From positions 124,001 through 188,000 of the forward strand of contig JAEKLQ010000025.1 in assembly GCA_019509785.1 (NCBI GenBank): a stretch of DNA of 64,000 nt, in the 5' to 3' direction. Under the pieces are notes generated by a model that worked only from the letters and a program-made list of their open reading frames with translations, did not search any database and was not told the origin of the DNA. This document shows, in pieces, positions 1 to 10,563 of this stretch. The position numbers and the translations under genes were made by a program. Source of the stretch: Fibrobacterota bacterium. Lineage in GTDB: Bacteria; Fibrobacterota; Fibrobacteria; UBA11236. The stretch's first letter is position 1. Each line of letters begins with the position of its first letter.

Positions 1-270
1 GGGATCCCCGCGAAAATTCTCAGGAGCATCCTCGTCTCCCATGCCCGCGAGGGCCGTACGGTTTTCGAATACCGCGACTTCAAGCGGGACTTCGAGATCA
101 ACCTCGGGCAGAAGAATTCGAACTTCGAGATCCGGTTCTACCGCCTGATGGATAAGCTGGAGGAGAAAGATTGCGGCGTGCGAATCGAGAAGGGCGAGCG
201 GGGACGCTTTTCCCTGGTCACCTCCGGTTGCAAGGTGATCCTGGAAGAAGCGGGCATCAAGGCCCCGTAA
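1..270 (+). CDS. C-terminal fragment of an unknown protein with a winged-helix-like end
   Basis: The reading frame is open from base 1 and ends at TAA 268-270, leaving 89 residues of a gene whose start lies outside the window. The fragment is charged and mixed alpha/beta. A stretch FEYRDFKRDFEINLG is followed by RLMDKLEEKDCGVRIEKG and a short strand pair RGRFSLVT, which looks like a winged helix-turn-helix. I do not recognise the family. A DNA-binding or protein-docking C-terminal domain is possible but unproven. The 123 nt to the next gene show no clear terminator. Confidence 0.5.
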   Translation, partial: GIPAKILRSILVSHAREGRTVFEYRDFKRDFEINLGQKNSNFEIRFYRLMDKLEEKDCGVRIEKGERGRFSLVTSGCKVILEEAGIKAP

Positions 271-393
271 AGGACGGCGGCCTAATCGACGGTAGAATGA
301 AATAACCAGTTCGAGTACGGGCGGGACATTTATTACGATTATCAGCATCCAGGAATAGCGGCGAGCGTCGTTTATTCGCGCAGCGGGAGGCAA

Positions 394-1332
394 ATGGCGC
401 CGGGAAAATGCGATACGCCCTTGAGGGGGTGGTTGTCTTCGCTGGTAATCGGGACCCTGGGGATCTCTTCGATGAGCGGCGCTTATGCGTTGACGATCGA
501 AAGCCAGGACATGGGCTACATACCAGGGCATACCTACAACTATACCGAAGGACCCTTCCAGTCGACCGGGCTCGATCTTTCCGAAGGAACCGGAAAACGA
601 TGGGATTTCGCTACGTTCACGGGGAGTTGGTATTACAATTACACCAAAATTTATAGCGTAAGTAACGTCGCCAAATTCCCTTCGGCGACTATCGCGATCG
701 ATTACGCGGGCATGACCTTAGCCGCCTTCTCGGGAACCCAATATTACCGGGAACAGAATGGCGATTTGCAATACCTTGGCGAAATAGCGGGCACCTCCAC
801 GAACGTGTATAGCCCGTTCATTTCCATGGGGCTGCCTCATTCGGTCGGGAAGACATGGAGCAGCAGTTATACCTACAATGGGACTGCGCAGTCGCAGGAC
901 GGGAAGGTAATCGCGGATGGGACGATTACCACGAAATTAGGTAGTTTCCCGGCCATTCTCGTCAAGTACCAAACCGGATCCACCCCCACGTACAACTTCG
1001 AAACGAAGGAATATGGACGCATCGCGTATTTCGCCCTCAACAACCTGATGGTGCTGACATCCGGTACGAAAAATACGGGCATAAGGATCCGCCCGAGGGC
1101 TGGCGCTTCGGAACGGAATTTCTTTTCCTGCTCTGGAGAGCCAGGGGCCATATCCATCAGGTCGGAACTGGCCGGTCAAGTCCGGATGTATTCGGCGGAC
1201 GGCGGTCTCGTCCGCTTTGCGGAGATCAATGCCGGCATACCTTGGCAAACGCATACCGCATCGGGCGCGTATGTTATCGATTTCGCTTCTCCCCAATACA
1301 GCATCTCCCGGAGCGTAACGGTCGGGAAATAG
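394..1332 (+). CDS. Secreted protein with T9SS-like C-terminal sorting domain
   Basis: A 312-residue protein of unknown function, probably exported. Residues 10-33 form an N-terminal signal segment (GWLSSLVIGTLGISSMSGAYA) after a short basic start. The middle is rich in Tyr, Thr, Ser and Gly in beta-strand patterns. The last ~65 residues (VRMYSADGGLVRF then GAYVIDF, SRSVTV near the end) resemble the C-terminal sorting domain of type IX secretion cargo. The ATG at 394 is preceded by GGGAGG at 385-390. The gene stands alone and converges on the hydrolase operon, with 15 nt between stops. No catalytic motif is visible. Confidence 0.75.
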   Translation: MAPGKCDTPLRGWLSSLVIGTLGISSMSGAYALTIESQDMGYIPGHTYNYTEGPFQSTGLDLSEGTGKRWDFATFTGSWYYNYTKIYSVSNVAKFPSATIAIDYAGMTLAAFSGTQYYREQNGDLQYLGEIAGTSTNVYSPFISMGLPHSVGKTWSSSYTYNGTAQSQDGKVIADGTITTKLGSFPAILVKYQTGSTPTYNFETKEYGRIAYFALNNLMVLTSGTKNTGIRIRPRAGASERNFFSCSGEPGAISIRSELAGQVRMYSADGGLVRFAEINAGIPWQTHTASGAYVIDFASPQYSISRSVTVGK

Positions 1333-1347
1333 CGCGGGAGTGCCGGT

Positions 1348-2073
1348 CTAGACCTTCACCTTCCCCGGGATGGAACCCAAGGCCAGCGGCTCCAGCGCGG
1401 CGACCAGATCCTCCGAAGTTACCGTAGCGCCGAAGATACCCCCCTGCATGCCGATCATGCTGATGGCCGCCTCATGGTTGCGCTTGTCCGTGGCGGCCGT
1501 CCCGTCGGTGATCATACAGCATTCGAAGCCTCGATCGTTGGCCTCGCGCATGGTGGTATGCACGCAGACGTCTGTGGTGATCCCGCAGAGGATCAGATGG
1601 GTGACTCCCTTGGTCCTCAGGATATGCTCCAGATCGGTGGCGTAGAAGCTGCCCTTGCCGGGTTTGTCCACCATCACTTCGCCGGCGGCCGGCTTCAGCT
1701 CCGGGATGATTTCCCAGCCCGGTTCGCCGCGCACCAGGATGCGGCCCTGCGGCCCCGGTTCGCCGATGCCCGGGCAGACCCGACGGCTGCGCCAGCTCTT
1801 GTTGGCCGGAAGATCGACCAGCTCGGGCCGATGGCCTTCGCGCGTATGGATGATCATCATTCCCGGGACCCGGCGCGCGGCCGCCAGGACGCGCTGGATG
1901 GGCCCGATGGCCGCGCGCGTCAGCCCGATATCGTAGCCCATGGAATCGACATAGCCCCCCGGGCCGCAGAAGTCGACCTGCATGTCGATCACGATCAAGG
2001 CCGACCGGCGCGGCTCTACTTCGCCGTCGAAGGGCCAGGGGTATGGCTCGGCGATCACCTTGAATCCTTTCAT
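1348..2073 (-). CDS. Cysteine hydrolase of the isochorismatase superfamily, biuret amidohydrolase-like
   Basis: A 241-residue isochorismatase-fold amidohydrolase. The likely triad is D30 ([11 protein letters not shown]), K137 (VDKPGKGSF) and C170 ([12 protein letters not shown]), with Q210 in MQGG. The spacing and the surrounding blocks [21 protein letters not shown] and MREANDRG agree closely with what I recall of Rhizobium biuret hydrolase, which converts biuret to allophanate plus ammonia. A related ureide or N-carbamoyl amide is the alternative substrate. The start chosen is ATG 2073, with GGAGGAAG just upstream; a longer open frame would run into the preceding cupin gene. It is the last gene of the importer operon, so it probably acts on the imported compound in the cytoplasm. 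No allophanate hydrolase is seen in the window. Confidence 0.8.
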   Translation of the reverse strand: MKGFKVIAEPYPWPFDGEVEPRRSALIVIDMQVDFCGPGGYVDSMGYDIGLTRAAIGPIQRVLAAARRVPGMMIIHTREGHRPELVDLPANKSWRSRRVCPGIGEPGPQGRILVRGEPGWEIIPELKPAAGEVMVDKPGKGSFYATDLEHILRTKGVTHLILCGITTDVCVHTTMREANDRGFECCMITDGTAATDKRNHEAAISMIGMQGGIFGATVTSEDLVAALEPLALGSIPGKVKV

Positions 2074-2114
2074 CGAACTTCCTCCTCCGCCCGCCGCGAT
2101 GAAACGCGGAGCAT

Positions 2115-2894
2115 TTAAATGAAATGCACCGGCGCCCGCCAATGGATCAGCGCCAGGCAGCCCTCTTCGCTCCACACGCGATGGGTGGTGCCGGTGGGAT
2201 TGTGCACGTAGGTTCCCGCGCCGTACGATCCCGAATCATCCTCCTGGGTGCCGGCCAGGATGTAGATGTGCTCATCGCCCATGTGGATGTGGGTGGGGAT
2301 TCCCTTGCCGGGCAGGTAACGCAGCAGGGCCGATTTATAATTGCCGGGCGGGCCTTCGAACAGGGACAGGACGCGCACGCCCGGCCTCAGGAGTTCCCAT
2401 TCGGGCGAGTCGACGGCGGCATTGATGGCCGTGGGCAGGCGATCGGCCGGGAAGGATACGCTTTTGGCCCCCGCTGGCGCGCCCTCGGATGCCGGGGGCG
2501 GGCCGGGCCGCCACCCGCCCAGAAAACGGATGGGCCCGAGTCGATGCGAGAGTACCAAGGCGCCGCGCTCGCTCCACATCTCATGCCGCGTGCCTTGCGG
2601 CCGCATCAGGTAAGAGCCCACGGGGAATTCGCCCGCTTCGTCATGCACGGAGCCTTCCAGCACGTATGCATGCTCGTCGCCGGTGTGGAGATGACGGGGC
2701 ACGCGCGCCCCGGAAGCGTAGCGAACCAGGCTGATGCGGTATCCGTCGTCCGCACCGTACAACTCGCGCACCTTGATGCCCGGCCTGGGAGACATCCAGG
2801 TCGCCGGATCCCAGATGTGGGCCGCGTTCAGGTGGATACGGGCCTTGCCCCGAACGGGGCCCGGTTTCGCCAAGGTTCCGATATCGCTTCCCAT
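2115..2894 (-). CDS. Double-cupin protein (ChrR-like cupin)
   Basis: 259 residues with two cupin barrels. Each carries a metal-binding first motif: [15 protein letters not shown] near residue 85 and [15 protein letters not shown] near residue 205. Each has a second motif with a late histidine ([20 protein letters not shown]). The spacing resembles ChrR/anti-sigma-type cupins, but there is no anti-sigma domain. It may be a metal enzyme or a ligand sensor; the sequence does not decide. The start ATG is preceded by GGGGAGGGAAG. It sits between the binding protein and the hydrolase with gaps of 19 and 41 nt, so co-transcription and a shared substrate are likely. Confidence 0.75.
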   Translation of the reverse strand: MGSDIGTLAKPGPVRGKARIHLNAAHIWDPATWMSPRPGIKVRELYGADDGYRISLVRYASGARVPRHLHTGDEHAYVLEGSVHDEAGEFPVGSYLMRPQGTRHEMWSERGALVLSHRLGPIRFLGGWRPGPPPASEGAPAGAKSVSFPADRLPTAINAAVDSPEWELLRPGVRVLSLFEGPPGNYKSALLRYLPGKGIPTHIHMGDEHIYILAGTQEDDSGSYGAGTYVHNPTGTTHRVWSEEGCLALIHWRAPVHFI

Positions 2895-2913
2895 CTTCCC
2901 TCCCCGCTTAGCT

Positions 2914-3993
2914 TTACTTAACCGTCCCGACCACGCCCTTCACGAGGAAATCCATGCTCTCCAAGCTCGCCATGGCCAGCATGCCCCCCTTGGGCGCGGC
3001 TTCGGCCCCGTCCTGCTTCACGATGGGCCCGGTCCATAATTGCGCGGCGCCCGCCTTGAATTCCTTCTCCTTGGCCAAAACCATTTCCTTCACCTTCGGC
3101 GGGACCGACGGACCGAAGGCGGTGAGTTCCGCATCGCCGGCCTTGAGGTCGCCGCGGATATGCTCGGGCTTCCAGGTGCCGTCCCCGACGGACTTGATGA
3201 TGCGACCCATCATGGGCCCCCAGTTCCAGGCCGCGCCCACCAGCCAACCCTTGGGCGCGAACTTCGACGCGTCCGCATGGTAGCCGACGACCATGACCCC
3301 GCGCTTCTCGGCGGCTTGCGTGTAGGTGATCGGGCTATCCACGTGGCCGGTCAGCACGTCGGCGCCCGCGTCCACCAGGGAGTTGGCGGCCTCCGCCTCC
3401 TTGCCCGGATCGGACCAGGTGCCGGTCCAGATCACGGTGGTGGTCGCCAGGGGATCCACGGCCTGGGCCCCGCGCGTGAAGGCGTTGATGTTGCGCAGCA
3501 CCTGCGGGATGGGATGGGCTGCCAGGAAGCCGAGCTTATGGGTCTTGGTCATCCCGCCCGCGGTCATGCCCGCCAGGTACATGGCGTCATCAATCCCCGC
3601 GAAGAAGGTACCCAGATTGGGCGCGGTCTTGAATCCGCCCGCATGCTCGAAGATGACCTTGGGGTATTTCTTGGCGACGTTAAGCGCGGGGTCGAGGTAT
3701 CCGTAGCTGGTCGGGAAAATGATGGTGCATCCGCTCTTGATCATGCGTTCCATCACGCGCTCGACTTCGGCGTTCTCCGGCACGTTCTCGAAGCTCATCG
3801 TCTTCACGCCGGGCACGTTCTTCTCCACCCACATGCGGCCCTGGTCCATGGCGTAGTTGTAGCCGTAATCGCTCTTGGGCCCCACGTAGATGTAGCCGAC
3901 CTTGACCTCGGCGGCGCCCGCGGCGGCGGTCCCCAGGGCGGCGGCGAGGAGGGTGGAGCGCTTCAAGAGGCTGAGGGCGGCTCGGATGGCCAT
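2914..3993 (-). CDS. BMP-family ABC transporter substrate-binding protein
   Basis: 359 residues with an N-terminal signal peptide (basic start, hydrophobic LLAAALGTAAAG, cleavage near residue 28). A periplasmic-binding fold of the basic membrane protein (BMP/PnrA) family follows: KVGYIYVGPKSDYGYNYA, then FENVPEN, IIFPTSYGY, GTFFAGIDDAMYLAG and VVGYHADASKFAP. This family binds purine nucleosides and related heterocycles. The start ATG has AAAGGA upstream. It lies between the permease and the cupin, so it is the solute receptor of the importer. The ligand cannot be read from sequence; the neighbouring hydrolase suggests a ureide- or biuret-like amide. Confidence 0.9.
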   Translation of the reverse strand: MAIRAALSLLKRSTLLAAALGTAAAGAAEVKVGYIYVGPKSDYGYNYAMDQGRMWVEKNVPGVKTMSFENVPENAEVERVMERMIKSGCTIIFPTSYGYLDPALNVAKKYPKVIFEHAGGFKTAPNLGTFFAGIDDAMYLAGMTAGGMTKTHKLGFLAAHPIPQVLRNINAFTRGAQAVDPLATTTVIWTGTWSDPGKEAEAANSLVDAGADVLTGHVDSPITYTQAAEKRGVMVVGYHADASKFAPKGWLVGAAWNWGPMMGRIIKSVGDGTWKPEHIRGDLKAGDAELTAFGPSVPPKVKEMVLAKEKEFKAGAAQLWTGPIVKQDGAEAAPKGGMLAMASLESMDFLVKGVVGTVK

Positions 3994-4027
3994 GTCGGAT
4001 CCTTTCGTACTCGGTTGTCGTTGGCGG

Positions 4028-4960
4028 TTATCGTGATTGGCTGAAGACGGCGCTTAGCCCTAAGGGCATGCCGCCTTCCTTGTTGGCGGAGCGGCTGCTG
4101 AGGACCAGCACCGCCAGCGAAGCGAGGTAGGGCAAGGTGTGCAAGAGATGCGAGGAGATGGGGACGCCGGAGGTTTGCATGCGTAGCGTCAACGCCTCCG
4201 CGCCGCCGAAGAGCAGGGCCGCCGGCACCGCCAGAAAAGGGTTCCAGCGCGCTACGATCACCAGCCCCACCGCTACCAGGCCGCGGCCCGCGGTCATCCC
4301 TTCCACCCAGTTGCGCGTATAGTCCACGGAAAGCGCCGCGCCGCCGAAGCCGGAAAAGGCGCCGCCCGCCAGGATCCCCGAGACCTGCACGAGGGAAGTC
4401 TTGAGCCCCAGCGTGCGGGCCGAAACCAGGGATTCGCCCACCGCGCGCCAGGCCAGTCCGGTCTTGGTACGGTACAGCCACCAACCCGCCAAGGGCGAGG
4501 CCACTAATGCCAAGACCACCGTGGGCGTGAGCTGGGAGGCCAAGGGTCCGAGCACGGGAACCCCGGAGAGGAAGCCCAAGGGCAGCGGAGCGAAGCCGTT
4601 GATCTTCTGGCCCACCATAGGGACCCCATAGAAGGCGCTAAGGCCGAAGCCCAGCATCCACACCGCCAACCCGCTCGCGAAGGGATTGGCCTTCAGCCCC
4701 ACCGTGAGGCCGGCATGCACCGTGGACAGCAACATGCCCGCCGCCACTCCCGCCGCCAGGCCCAACCATGGATTGCCTGTCGCCAGGGTAGCGGCGAAGC
4801 CGGACAAGGCGCCTACCAGCATTTGGCCTTCGACCCCCAGGTTCACGATGGCGACCCGTTGAGTAATGATTTCGCCGAGCAAAACCCATAGCAAAGGCGT
4901 GGAACTGCGCAGAGCGGAAACCAGGAAGTTCCCCGCGGCCGCATCGAAGCCGGACATCAT
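4028..4960 (-). CDS. ABC transporter permease (BMP/nucleoside type), second subunit
   Basis: 310 residues and about eight to nine hydrophobic segments. It carries the family block VAIVNLGVEGQMLVGAL near residue 40 and the later LVAVGLVIVARWNPF, both typical of the inner-membrane permeases paired with BMP binding proteins. Its ATG (4958-4960) overlaps the TGA of the preceding permease in an ATGA arrangement, which fixes the start and implies translational coupling. It should form a heterodimeric pore with the upstream permease. Confidence 0.9.
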   Translation of the reverse strand: MMSGFDAAAGNFLVSALRSSTPLLWVLLGEIITQRVAIVNLGVEGQMLVGALSGFAATLATGNPWLGLAAGVAAGMLLSTVHAGLTVGLKANPFASGLAVWMLGFGLSAFYGVPMVGQKINGFAPLPLGFLSGVPVLGPLASQLTPTVVLALVASPLAGWWLYRTKTGLAWRAVGESLVSARTLGLKTSLVQVSGILAGGAFSGFGGAALSVDYTRNWVEGMTAGRGLVAVGLVIVARWNPFLAVPAALLFGGAEALTLRMQTSGVPISSHLLHTLPYLASLAVLVLSSRSANKEGGMPLGLSAVFSQSR

Positions 4961-6162
4961 GCCTTGCCTTTCCGCAGGCGCCCGGCCGCCAGCACGCAGG
5001 CGAACAACAATCCCTGCAATACCAGGGACGCCGAAGAAGGCAGCCCCGCGATCATCTGCAAGCTATCCGCGCTGGCCAACAGGCCCCCGAGCAAAAGCGA
5101 AAGCGGTAGGATGCGCAGGAAATCCTGGCCCGCCATCCAGGCCGCCAGGAAGCCCGTGAAACCCATGCCGTTGGAGATGCCCGATTGCAAACGGCCCTGG
5201 ATGGCCGAGGTCTCGCAGATCCCGGCGATGCCGCCCAGCATTCCTCCCAGGCAAACCACCAGGATCGCCTGCCGCCCGAAGCTTAGGCCGATGCCTTCGG
5301 CCACCTTACGGTTACTGCGCAAGAGGCGCAGGGACATGCCCCAACGGGTGCGGGCCGTAAGCAAATGCAAAAGGAGAGCCGCCGCTACGCCGATCACGAT
5401 TCCGATATGGGCCCGGGTCCCGAAGAAACCGGAAAGCTTGGCGGCCTTGGGAAAAGACACCGTGGCCGGCCAGCCGAGATTATTCGGATCCTTCCATGGC
5501 CCGTACACCAGGAAATCCACCAACAGGGAAGCCACGTAATTGAGCAGCAGGGTGGTGATGGTTTCGTTCACCTTCAGCCGCGCCTTGAGGAAAGCGGGGA
5601 TCAAGCCCCAAAAGGCTCCGCCCAGTCCGGCGGCCAGGAACATGCCCGGCATCAAGGCCCAAGCCGGCGCGCCCGGGAAGGCCAGCACGACTCCCGTGCC
5701 CGCCATCGCTCCCATGTAGAACTGGCCTTCGCCTCCCACCGTGATTAGCCCGAGGCGGGCGGGCAAGGAAGCGGCCATCGCGCAGAGGAGGATGGGCGAC
5801 ACCTTGACCAGGGTTTCGGACAGGGAGTAGCCGTCGCCGAAGGCGCCTTGGATCATGGCCGCGAAGGTGGCCAAGGGCGGCTGCCCCACCATCAGGAAGA
5901 AAATCGATCCGAGGACGAAGAATCCCAGGGCCGCGGCGGCCACCGAGAAGCCCGCCGACGCGCGCCATCGATCGAAGGGCGTAGGCAACGGGGCGGGCGG
6001 CGGGCGCTTTACGGAGATCCAGGGCGCCGGCGCGGAAACGGCGCGGGAGCCCCGTGGGAAAGGCCCGGAGGCCCCGGGGATCGGGCCTCCGGAAGGAGCC
6101 GCGCCGGAAGGAACCGGAACGGGCGCGGCGGCGGCTCCCGTGGGGAAGGTCGGGATGATCAT
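4957..6162 (-). CDS. ABC transporter permease (BMP/nucleoside type), first subunit
   Basis: 401 residues. The first ~75 are a Pro/Gly/Ala-rich cytoplasmic tail, unusual for the family. Then come about eight to nine membrane helices with the diagnostic [19 protein letters not shown] and [16 protein letters not shown]. The start is ATG 6160-6162, which overlaps the ATPase stop as ATGA; the longer frame from 6213 would overlap that gene by 55 nt. It is translated right after the ATPase, and its own TGA overlaps the next permease start. The Pro-rich N-terminus may be a linker or simply drift. Confidence 0.9.
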   Translation of the reverse strand: MIIPTFPTGAAAAPVPVPSGAAPSGGPIPGASGPFPRGSRAVSAPAPWISVKRPPPAPLPTPFDRWRASAGFSVAAAALGFFVLGSIFFLMVGQPPLATFAAMIQGAFGDGYSLSETLVKVSPILLCAMAASLPARLGLITVGGEGQFYMGAMAGTGVVLAFPGAPAWALMPGMFLAAGLGGAFWGLIPAFLKARLKVNETITTLLLNYVASLLVDFLVYGPWKDPNNLGWPATVSFPKAAKLSGFFGTRAHIGIVIGVAAALLLHLLTARTRWGMSLRLLRSNRKVAEGIGLSFGRQAILVVCLGGMLGGIAGICETSAIQGRLQSGISNGMGFTGFLAAWMAGQDFLRILPLSLLLGGLLASADSLQMIAGLPSSASLVLQGLLFACVLAAGRLRKGKA

Positions 6163-7706
6163 GCGGCCGCCCGCGCGGTTTCGGCGGCGGCCCGGGCGCG
6201 CGCCAGGGTCCAATCCCCTTCGCCTCCGTGCCCGGCCATCAGGAGGCCCACGCGCTCGCGATCGGCCGCCGCCACGGGCAAGACCCCGGCGATGCGCCCG
6301 CGGGAGAGGACCGCGATGCGATGGGCGTAAGCGAGCAGATCATCCAAGTCCTCCGATATCCAGATCACGCACGCGCCTTCGGCCGCGTGGCGGAAGAGCG
6401 CCTCATATACGGCTTTCGCGGCGGACAAGTCCAATCCCATGGTGGGATAGCAGGCGACGATGAAGGCGGGCTTGCCCGAGAGCTCGCGGGCGATAACCAG
6501 CTTTTGGATATTGCCGCCGGAGAGGTCGCCGGCGGAGCGGGAAGGATCGGTCGGACGCACATCGAAACGCCGGATCAGATCCGAGGCCGAGGTCCGCAGG
6601 GCCTTCCAATCGGGAAAGAAAGGCAGCTTGCGCAATTGCTTCAGAGCCAAATTGACCGAGAGGTCCAGATCGCCGGCGATGCCGTTGACCGCGGGCTGTT
6701 CGGGTATATAGGCGACCCGCTCATCGTCCGGCTCGAAGCCGCTCTCGCGCGTCATGGGCTCCCCGTCCAGCAACACTTCGCCGGAATCCGGCGCATGCCT
6801 CCCGGCCAAGGTCTCGGCCAACAGGTATTGGCCGTTACCGGCTACGCCCGCGATGCCGACGATCTCGCCGGGGATCAGCTTGAGATCGATGTCCTGGATG
6901 CGGGACGATCCTTCGCGGGCGGAAAGGCCCTTGATCCACAGCCACGGGGCCGCGGGCTTAGGGGCTGGCACCGGGCTGGCTTCGCGGAATCCGCCCTGCC
7001 CCATCATGAGGGAGACCAGATCGTTGACCGAAGCCCCCGCGGCGGAAACGTTGTCGACCAGGCGGCCATGGCGCATGACCGCCACGCGATCGGCGCAAGC
7101 CTCCACGTCTTCGAACTTGTGGGTGATGAAAACGACCGCATGCCCGGCCGTAGCGAGGAGGCGCACCTGTTCCCATAGACGACGGGTTTCGGTTGGGGTG
7201 AGGACCGAAGTGGGTTCGTCCAGGATCACGAGGCGCGCCTCCAGATTGAGGACCTTGACCAGCTCCACCAACTGGCGTTCGCCCACGGCCAGATCGCGCA
7301 CGCGGCGTTCGGGGTCGAGGTCGGGAGCCATGGCGGCCAGGCGCTCCAGCATCCCGTCCCAGGCGCGCGAGCCCCGGCGCAGGAACCACGGGGCCTTGGG
7401 CCAGGCCAGCATCAGGTTCTCGCGCACCGAGAGCGCCGGGATAAGGCTGAACTGCTGGAAGACCATGCCGATGCCCGCCGCCATGGCTTCCTTCGGCGAG
7501 CCGAAAGCAACCGGAAGCCCATCGATGGCGATGCCGCCCGCATCGGCCTTGTAGAAGCCGTACAGGATTTTCATCAAGGTGCTTTTGCCCGCGCCGTTCT
7601 CCCCCAGCAAGGCCAGCACCTGGCCCCCCAGGATGTCGAGGTCCACCGCTTCGTTGGCCAGCACCGGGCCGAAACGCTTGGTGATGCCGCGCAGCGCGAT
7701 ATCCAT
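6159..7706 (-). CDS. ABC transporter ATPase with two nucleotide-binding domains (sugar/nucleoside importer type)
   Basis: 515 residues with two ABC cassettes. The N-terminal cassette has Walker [10 protein letters not shown] (~36-44), signature [14 protein letters not shown] and Walker [12 protein letters not shown]. The C-terminal cassette has a degenerate Walker A ([13 protein letters not shown]) but an intact signature [16 protein letters not shown]. This asymmetry is normal for the RbsA/YufO type. It drives the two permeases encoded immediately downstream. Its ATG begins one base after the stop of the Tsx-like gene, so both are surely on one transcript. Confidence 0.92.
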   Translation of the reverse strand: MDIALRGITKRFGPVLANEAVDLDILGGQVLALLGENGAGKSTLMKILYGFYKADAGGIAIDGLPVAFGSPKEAMAAGIGMVFQQFSLIPALSVRENLMLAWPKAPWFLRRGSRAWDGMLERLAAMAPDLDPERRVRDLAVGERQLVELVKVLNLEARLVILDEPTSVLTPTETRRLWEQVRLLATAGHAVVFITHKFEDVEACADRVAVMRHGRLVDNVSAAGASVNDLVSLMMGQGGFREASPVPAPKPAAPWLWIKGLSAREGSSRIQDIDLKLIPGEIVGIAGVAGNGQYLLAETLAGRHAPDSGEVLLDGEPMTRESGFEPDDERVAYIPEQPAVNGIAGDLDLSVNLALKQLRKLPFFPDWKALRTSASDLIRRFDVRPTDPSRSAGDLSGGNIQKLVIARELSGKPAFIVACYPTMGLDLSAAKAVYEALFRHAAEGACVIWISEDLDDLLAYAHRIAVLSRGRIAGVLPVAAADRERVGLLMAGHGGEGDWTLARARAAAETARAAA

Positions 7707-7707
7707 C

Positions 7708-8487
7708 TCAGAACACCCACTTCACCATGGCTTGGGGGACGAACTCGCTCACGTTCTTGATCCCGAATTCATGCCACCGGATGTCGACCTCGGTGCCGGC
7801 GAAGAGGTTGCCCTCTTTCTTCCATAGGCTGCCCACGTCGAGCAGGAAGCGCGGCTGGGTGATGAGGTACATGTCGGCGCGGCCCGCATCTACGCCCGCC
7901 TTCCCTTCGGGGCCCACGAAGTCGAGGAACCCTTCGGCCAGGAAGCCGACCGGCCCGATGTGGAAAGGCGCCCCCCAATACGGGCTGATCTGATAGGTGG
8001 CGCCGTCGTGGTAGGGCGTATCATGCACCCAGAAATTGATCGCGAAGTAGGCGAAGCCCGGCATCTTGATGTCGAAGCCGAGGCCGTAATTGTATTCCCG
8101 CTGGTAATCGCCGCTGAAGGGCCCGGCCCCGTATCCCAGCTCCCCGGTCACCAGCACATCGCTCACGGGTCCGAACTCCATTTTGGCGTTGGAGATTTTC
8201 CCGAGGCTGAAGCGGGGATCCCATTGGCCGTACAAAAGCTCCGGAGTCGCATTCCGTCCGTTGGGATGGGTAATGTCGAGGAAGAAGAAATTGTCGCCGT
8301 AAGCGAAGCCGCTCGCATGCTCCAAGGTGATGACGCCGCGGGCCTCGTCGCCCAACTTGGGATCCCAATTCCAACCGTACAGGTATTCCACGTTGGTGCT
8401 GCTCCAGGCGGCAGCGTGCGCGGCCGAAGGCAAGCAGGCGGGCAGGGCGAGGGCGGCGAGGGCAAGCAGGGAAGGACGAGTGGGCAT
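7708..8487 (-). CDS. Tsx-like outer-membrane nucleoside channel
   Basis: 259 residues. A signal peptide covers residues 1-~24 ([25 protein letters not shown]), then mature [18 protein letters not shown] and repeated amphipathic strands. Recognised blocks are [19 protein letters not shown] and [11 protein letters not shown], with a C-terminal Phe. This is the 12-strand Tsx family, known for nucleoside diffusion through the outer membrane. The start ATG 8487 has AAGGAG eight bases upstream; the frame is open further upstream but lacks a leader. As first gene of the operon it gives the importer its own outer-membrane entry. The substrate may differ from nucleosides given the biuret-hydrolase-like gene downstream. 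Confidence 0.85.
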   Translation of the reverse strand: MPTRPSLLALAALALPACLPSAAHAAAWSSTNVEYLYGWNWDPKLGDEARGVITLEHASGFAYGDNFFFLDITHPNGRNATPELLYGQWDPRFSLGKISNAKMEFGPVSDVLVTGELGYGAGPFSGDYQREYNYGLGFDIKMPGFAYFAINFWVHDTPYHDGATYQISPYWGAPFHIGPVGFLAEGFLDFVGPEGKAGVDAGRADMYLITQPRFLLDVGSLWKKEGNLFAGTEVDIRWHEFGIKNVSEFVPQAMVKWVF

Positions 8488-9018
8488 GTTGGGAAACTCC
8501 TTGTTTGCATTTCCGCAATACGCGAGTTCCATGCCATGGCGCGAAATGGCGCGCAGTACGCGGATTGTCAGGACGGAAGCCGGGGAAATGGCCCGGGATG
8601 CCGCGCAATCCGGCAACACAATCCGACAAAAACGCGACGATGCCCGCTTTTGTCAGGGAAGGGGAATCTTTCCCGGAGGAAAATCCGCCGGGACGGAAGC
8701 CATACGCCACCCAAGGTAACCGGTAGGGTACGGTAGCGTGCAAGTTGCGATCCCGGATCCTCTATCGGGCCGGATCGGGATCCCGCCCGGGCTCGACGCG
8801 GGCGAACCTCCGGCCGTCCCTAACCAAACCCCGACAAATGCCGGCAATGTCAGCAAGTGTCAACCGCTAATCCCTCCGTTTCGCCGGTTTCCAGGTCCTC
8901 ACCCTCCCGATCGTTATGGAGTGGGAATTGCTGTAAGGGATTATCCGGAATCGGAATCCGCGGGGCGAAGCGCGCAAAGGCGCGGACCTGCCGGTTCGGC
9001 CGAAGCCGGAGGAGGCAT
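8488..9018 (+). other. 531-nt divergent intergenic region with repeated short motifs
   Basis: No credible gene is seen here. The region must hold promoters for the import operon (minus) and the ATP-grasp operon (plus), but I could not place a convincing -35/-10 pair. CAATCCG occurs twice as a direct repeat with 13-bp period (8606-8612, 8619-8625), about 120 bp upstream of the Tsx-like start. TGTCA occurs near 8565, 8650, 8847 and 8858. These are operator candidates only. GGAGGAGG at 9008-9015 is the ribosome binding site of the next gene. Confidence 0.4.
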
Positions 9019-10563
9019 ATGCGACTAAACGGATACGACCCCGGAGCCTTCTACGACGAGATGTTCTCGGCCCCCGGCCGGGCCCGTCCCTCGTCCGACA
9101 TGCTGGTGCGCACCTTGGAATCCATGCCGGACGGGGAACTGGCCCGCCGCCAGACGGCGGCCGAAAAGGCTTTCCTGGATCTGGGCATCACCTTCAACGT
9201 GTATAACAGCCAATCCGGGTTGGAACGAATCTTTCCCTTCGACGTCCTGCCGCGCATCCTCGACGGCGGCGAATGGGCCTTCATCGAAAAAGGCTTGCGC
9301 CAACGCATCCATGCCCTCAACCTTTTTCTCGACGACATCTACCACGATCAGCGCATCGTCAAGGACGGGGTGGTGCCGCTCGATCTCATCCGTTCGGCCA
9401 AGGGCTACCGCAAGGAATGCCAGGGCCTCAATCCCCCCTGGGGCATCTGGTGCCATATCACCGGCACCGATCTGGTGAAGGACGGCGACGGCAAGCTCTA
9501 CGTCCTGGAAGACAATATCCGCTGCCCTTCCGGCGTATCCTACGTCATCGGCAATCGGCAGGTGATGAAGCGGACCTTCCCGCAAATCTTCGCTTCCATC
9601 AATCCGCGGCCGGTGGAGGATTATCCCAGCCGCCTCCTGGATATGCTCCAGTTCGTGGCCCCGCGCGGGGAGGAATCGCCCTGCGTGGCCATCCTGACTC
9701 CCGGCGTTTACAACTCTGCCTACTTCGAGCATTCCTTCCTGGCCCAGCAGATGGGCGTCGAGTTGGTGACCGGGGCCGACCTGGCGGTGCGCGACGGATT
9801 GCTGTGGATGCGCACCACCCGCGGCTATAAGCGCGTGGACGTTCTCTACCGCCGCATCGACGACGATTTCCTCGACCCGAAGGCGTTCCGCCCGGACTCC
9901 CTGCTGGGCGTGCCCGGCCTGATGGAAGTCTACCGGAACGGCAAGCTGGGCCTCGCCAACGCTCCCGGCACCGGCGTCGCCGATGACAAGGTCATCTACG
10001 CCTACGTCCCGAAAATCATCCGTTACTACTTGGGCGAGGAGATCCTCCTCCCCAACGTGGAAACCTACATGTGCTGGGTGCCGGAGGAAATGAAATACGT
10101 ATTGGAGCACATGCATGAATTGGTGATCAAGACCGCCAACGATTCGGGCGGGTACGGCGTCTTGATCGGGCCGCATTCTTCCAAGGCGGTGCTGTCAGAT
10201 TGGGCCGCGCGCATCGTGGAGAATCCGCGCAACTTCATCGCGCAACGAACCTTGTCCCTCTCGCGTTCGCCCGTCATGGTGGGCGACTCATGCGAGGGCC
10301 GCCATGTGGACCTCCGTCCCTTCGTGCTTTACGGCCGCGACATCTACGTCATGCCCGGCGGCCTCACGCGCGTGGCCCTCAAGAAGGGATCGCTGGTGGT
10401 GAACAGTTCCCAGGGCGGCGGAAGCAAGGATACCTGGGTGCTGCCCATTTCCCAAGGCGCATCGATGTCGCAATCGATGGCCCAATCGAACGGCGTCTCG
10501 ATGTCGCAAACGATGGGCATCCCCACGCCCGACCTGCGCTCCAAGGAGAAGGCCGCATGCTGA
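9019..10563 (+). CDS. Circularly permuted ATP-grasp protein (DUF404/DUF407 type)
   Basis: 514 residues. Features of the CP_ATPgrasp_1 family are visible: [13 protein letters not shown] near 105, [16 protein letters not shown] near 161-176, [13 protein letters not shown] near 230, [14 protein letters not shown] near 370 and the final [18 protein letters not shown]. The family is predicted to form amide bonds in peptide-like compounds; no reaction is proven. The last ~38 residues are a Met/Ser/Gln-rich tail ([19 protein letters not shown]) not usual for the family. The start ATG 9019 follows GGAGGAGG; an upstream frame from 8857 is not needed. Its stop overlaps the next start by seven bases. 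Confidence 0.88.
   Translation: MRLNGYDPGAFYDEMFSAPGRARPSSDMLVRTLESMPDGELARRQTAAEKAFLDLGITFNVYNSQSGLERIFPFDVLPRILDGGEWAFIEKGLRQRIHALNLFLDDIYHDQRIVKDGVVPLDLIRSAKGYRKECQGLNPPWGIWCHITGTDLVKDGDGKLYVLEDNIRCPSGVSYVIGNRQVMKRTFPQIFASINPRPVEDYPSRLLDMLQFVAPRGEESPCVAILTPGVYNSAYFEHSFLAQQMGVELVTGADLAVRDGLLWMRTTRGYKRVDVLYRRIDDDFLDPKAFRPDSLLGVPGLMEVYRNGKLGLANAPGTGVADDKVIYAYVPKIIRYYLGEEILLPNVETYMCWVPEEMKYVLEHMHELVIKTANDSGGYGVLIGPHSSKAVLSDWAARIVENPRNFIAQRTLSLSRSPVMVGDSCEGRHVDLRPFVLYGRDIYVMPGGLTRVALKKGSLVVNSSQGGGSKDTWVLPISQGASMSQSMAQSNGVSMSQTMGIPTPDLRSKEKAAC

Noticed and set aside
1348-8487. Reading the operon simply as nucleoside uptake
   Set aside because: Tsx and BMP families point that way, but no nucleosidase, phosphorylase or purine enzyme adjoins, while the terminal hydrolase carries the biuret-hydrolase residue set. 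Kept open as an alternative, not as the main call.
8857-9018. Longer N-terminus of the ATP-grasp protein starting at 8857
   Set aside because: The added 54 residues are Ser/Arg/Gly-rich and unlike the family, while ATG 9019 has a near-perfect ribosome site.
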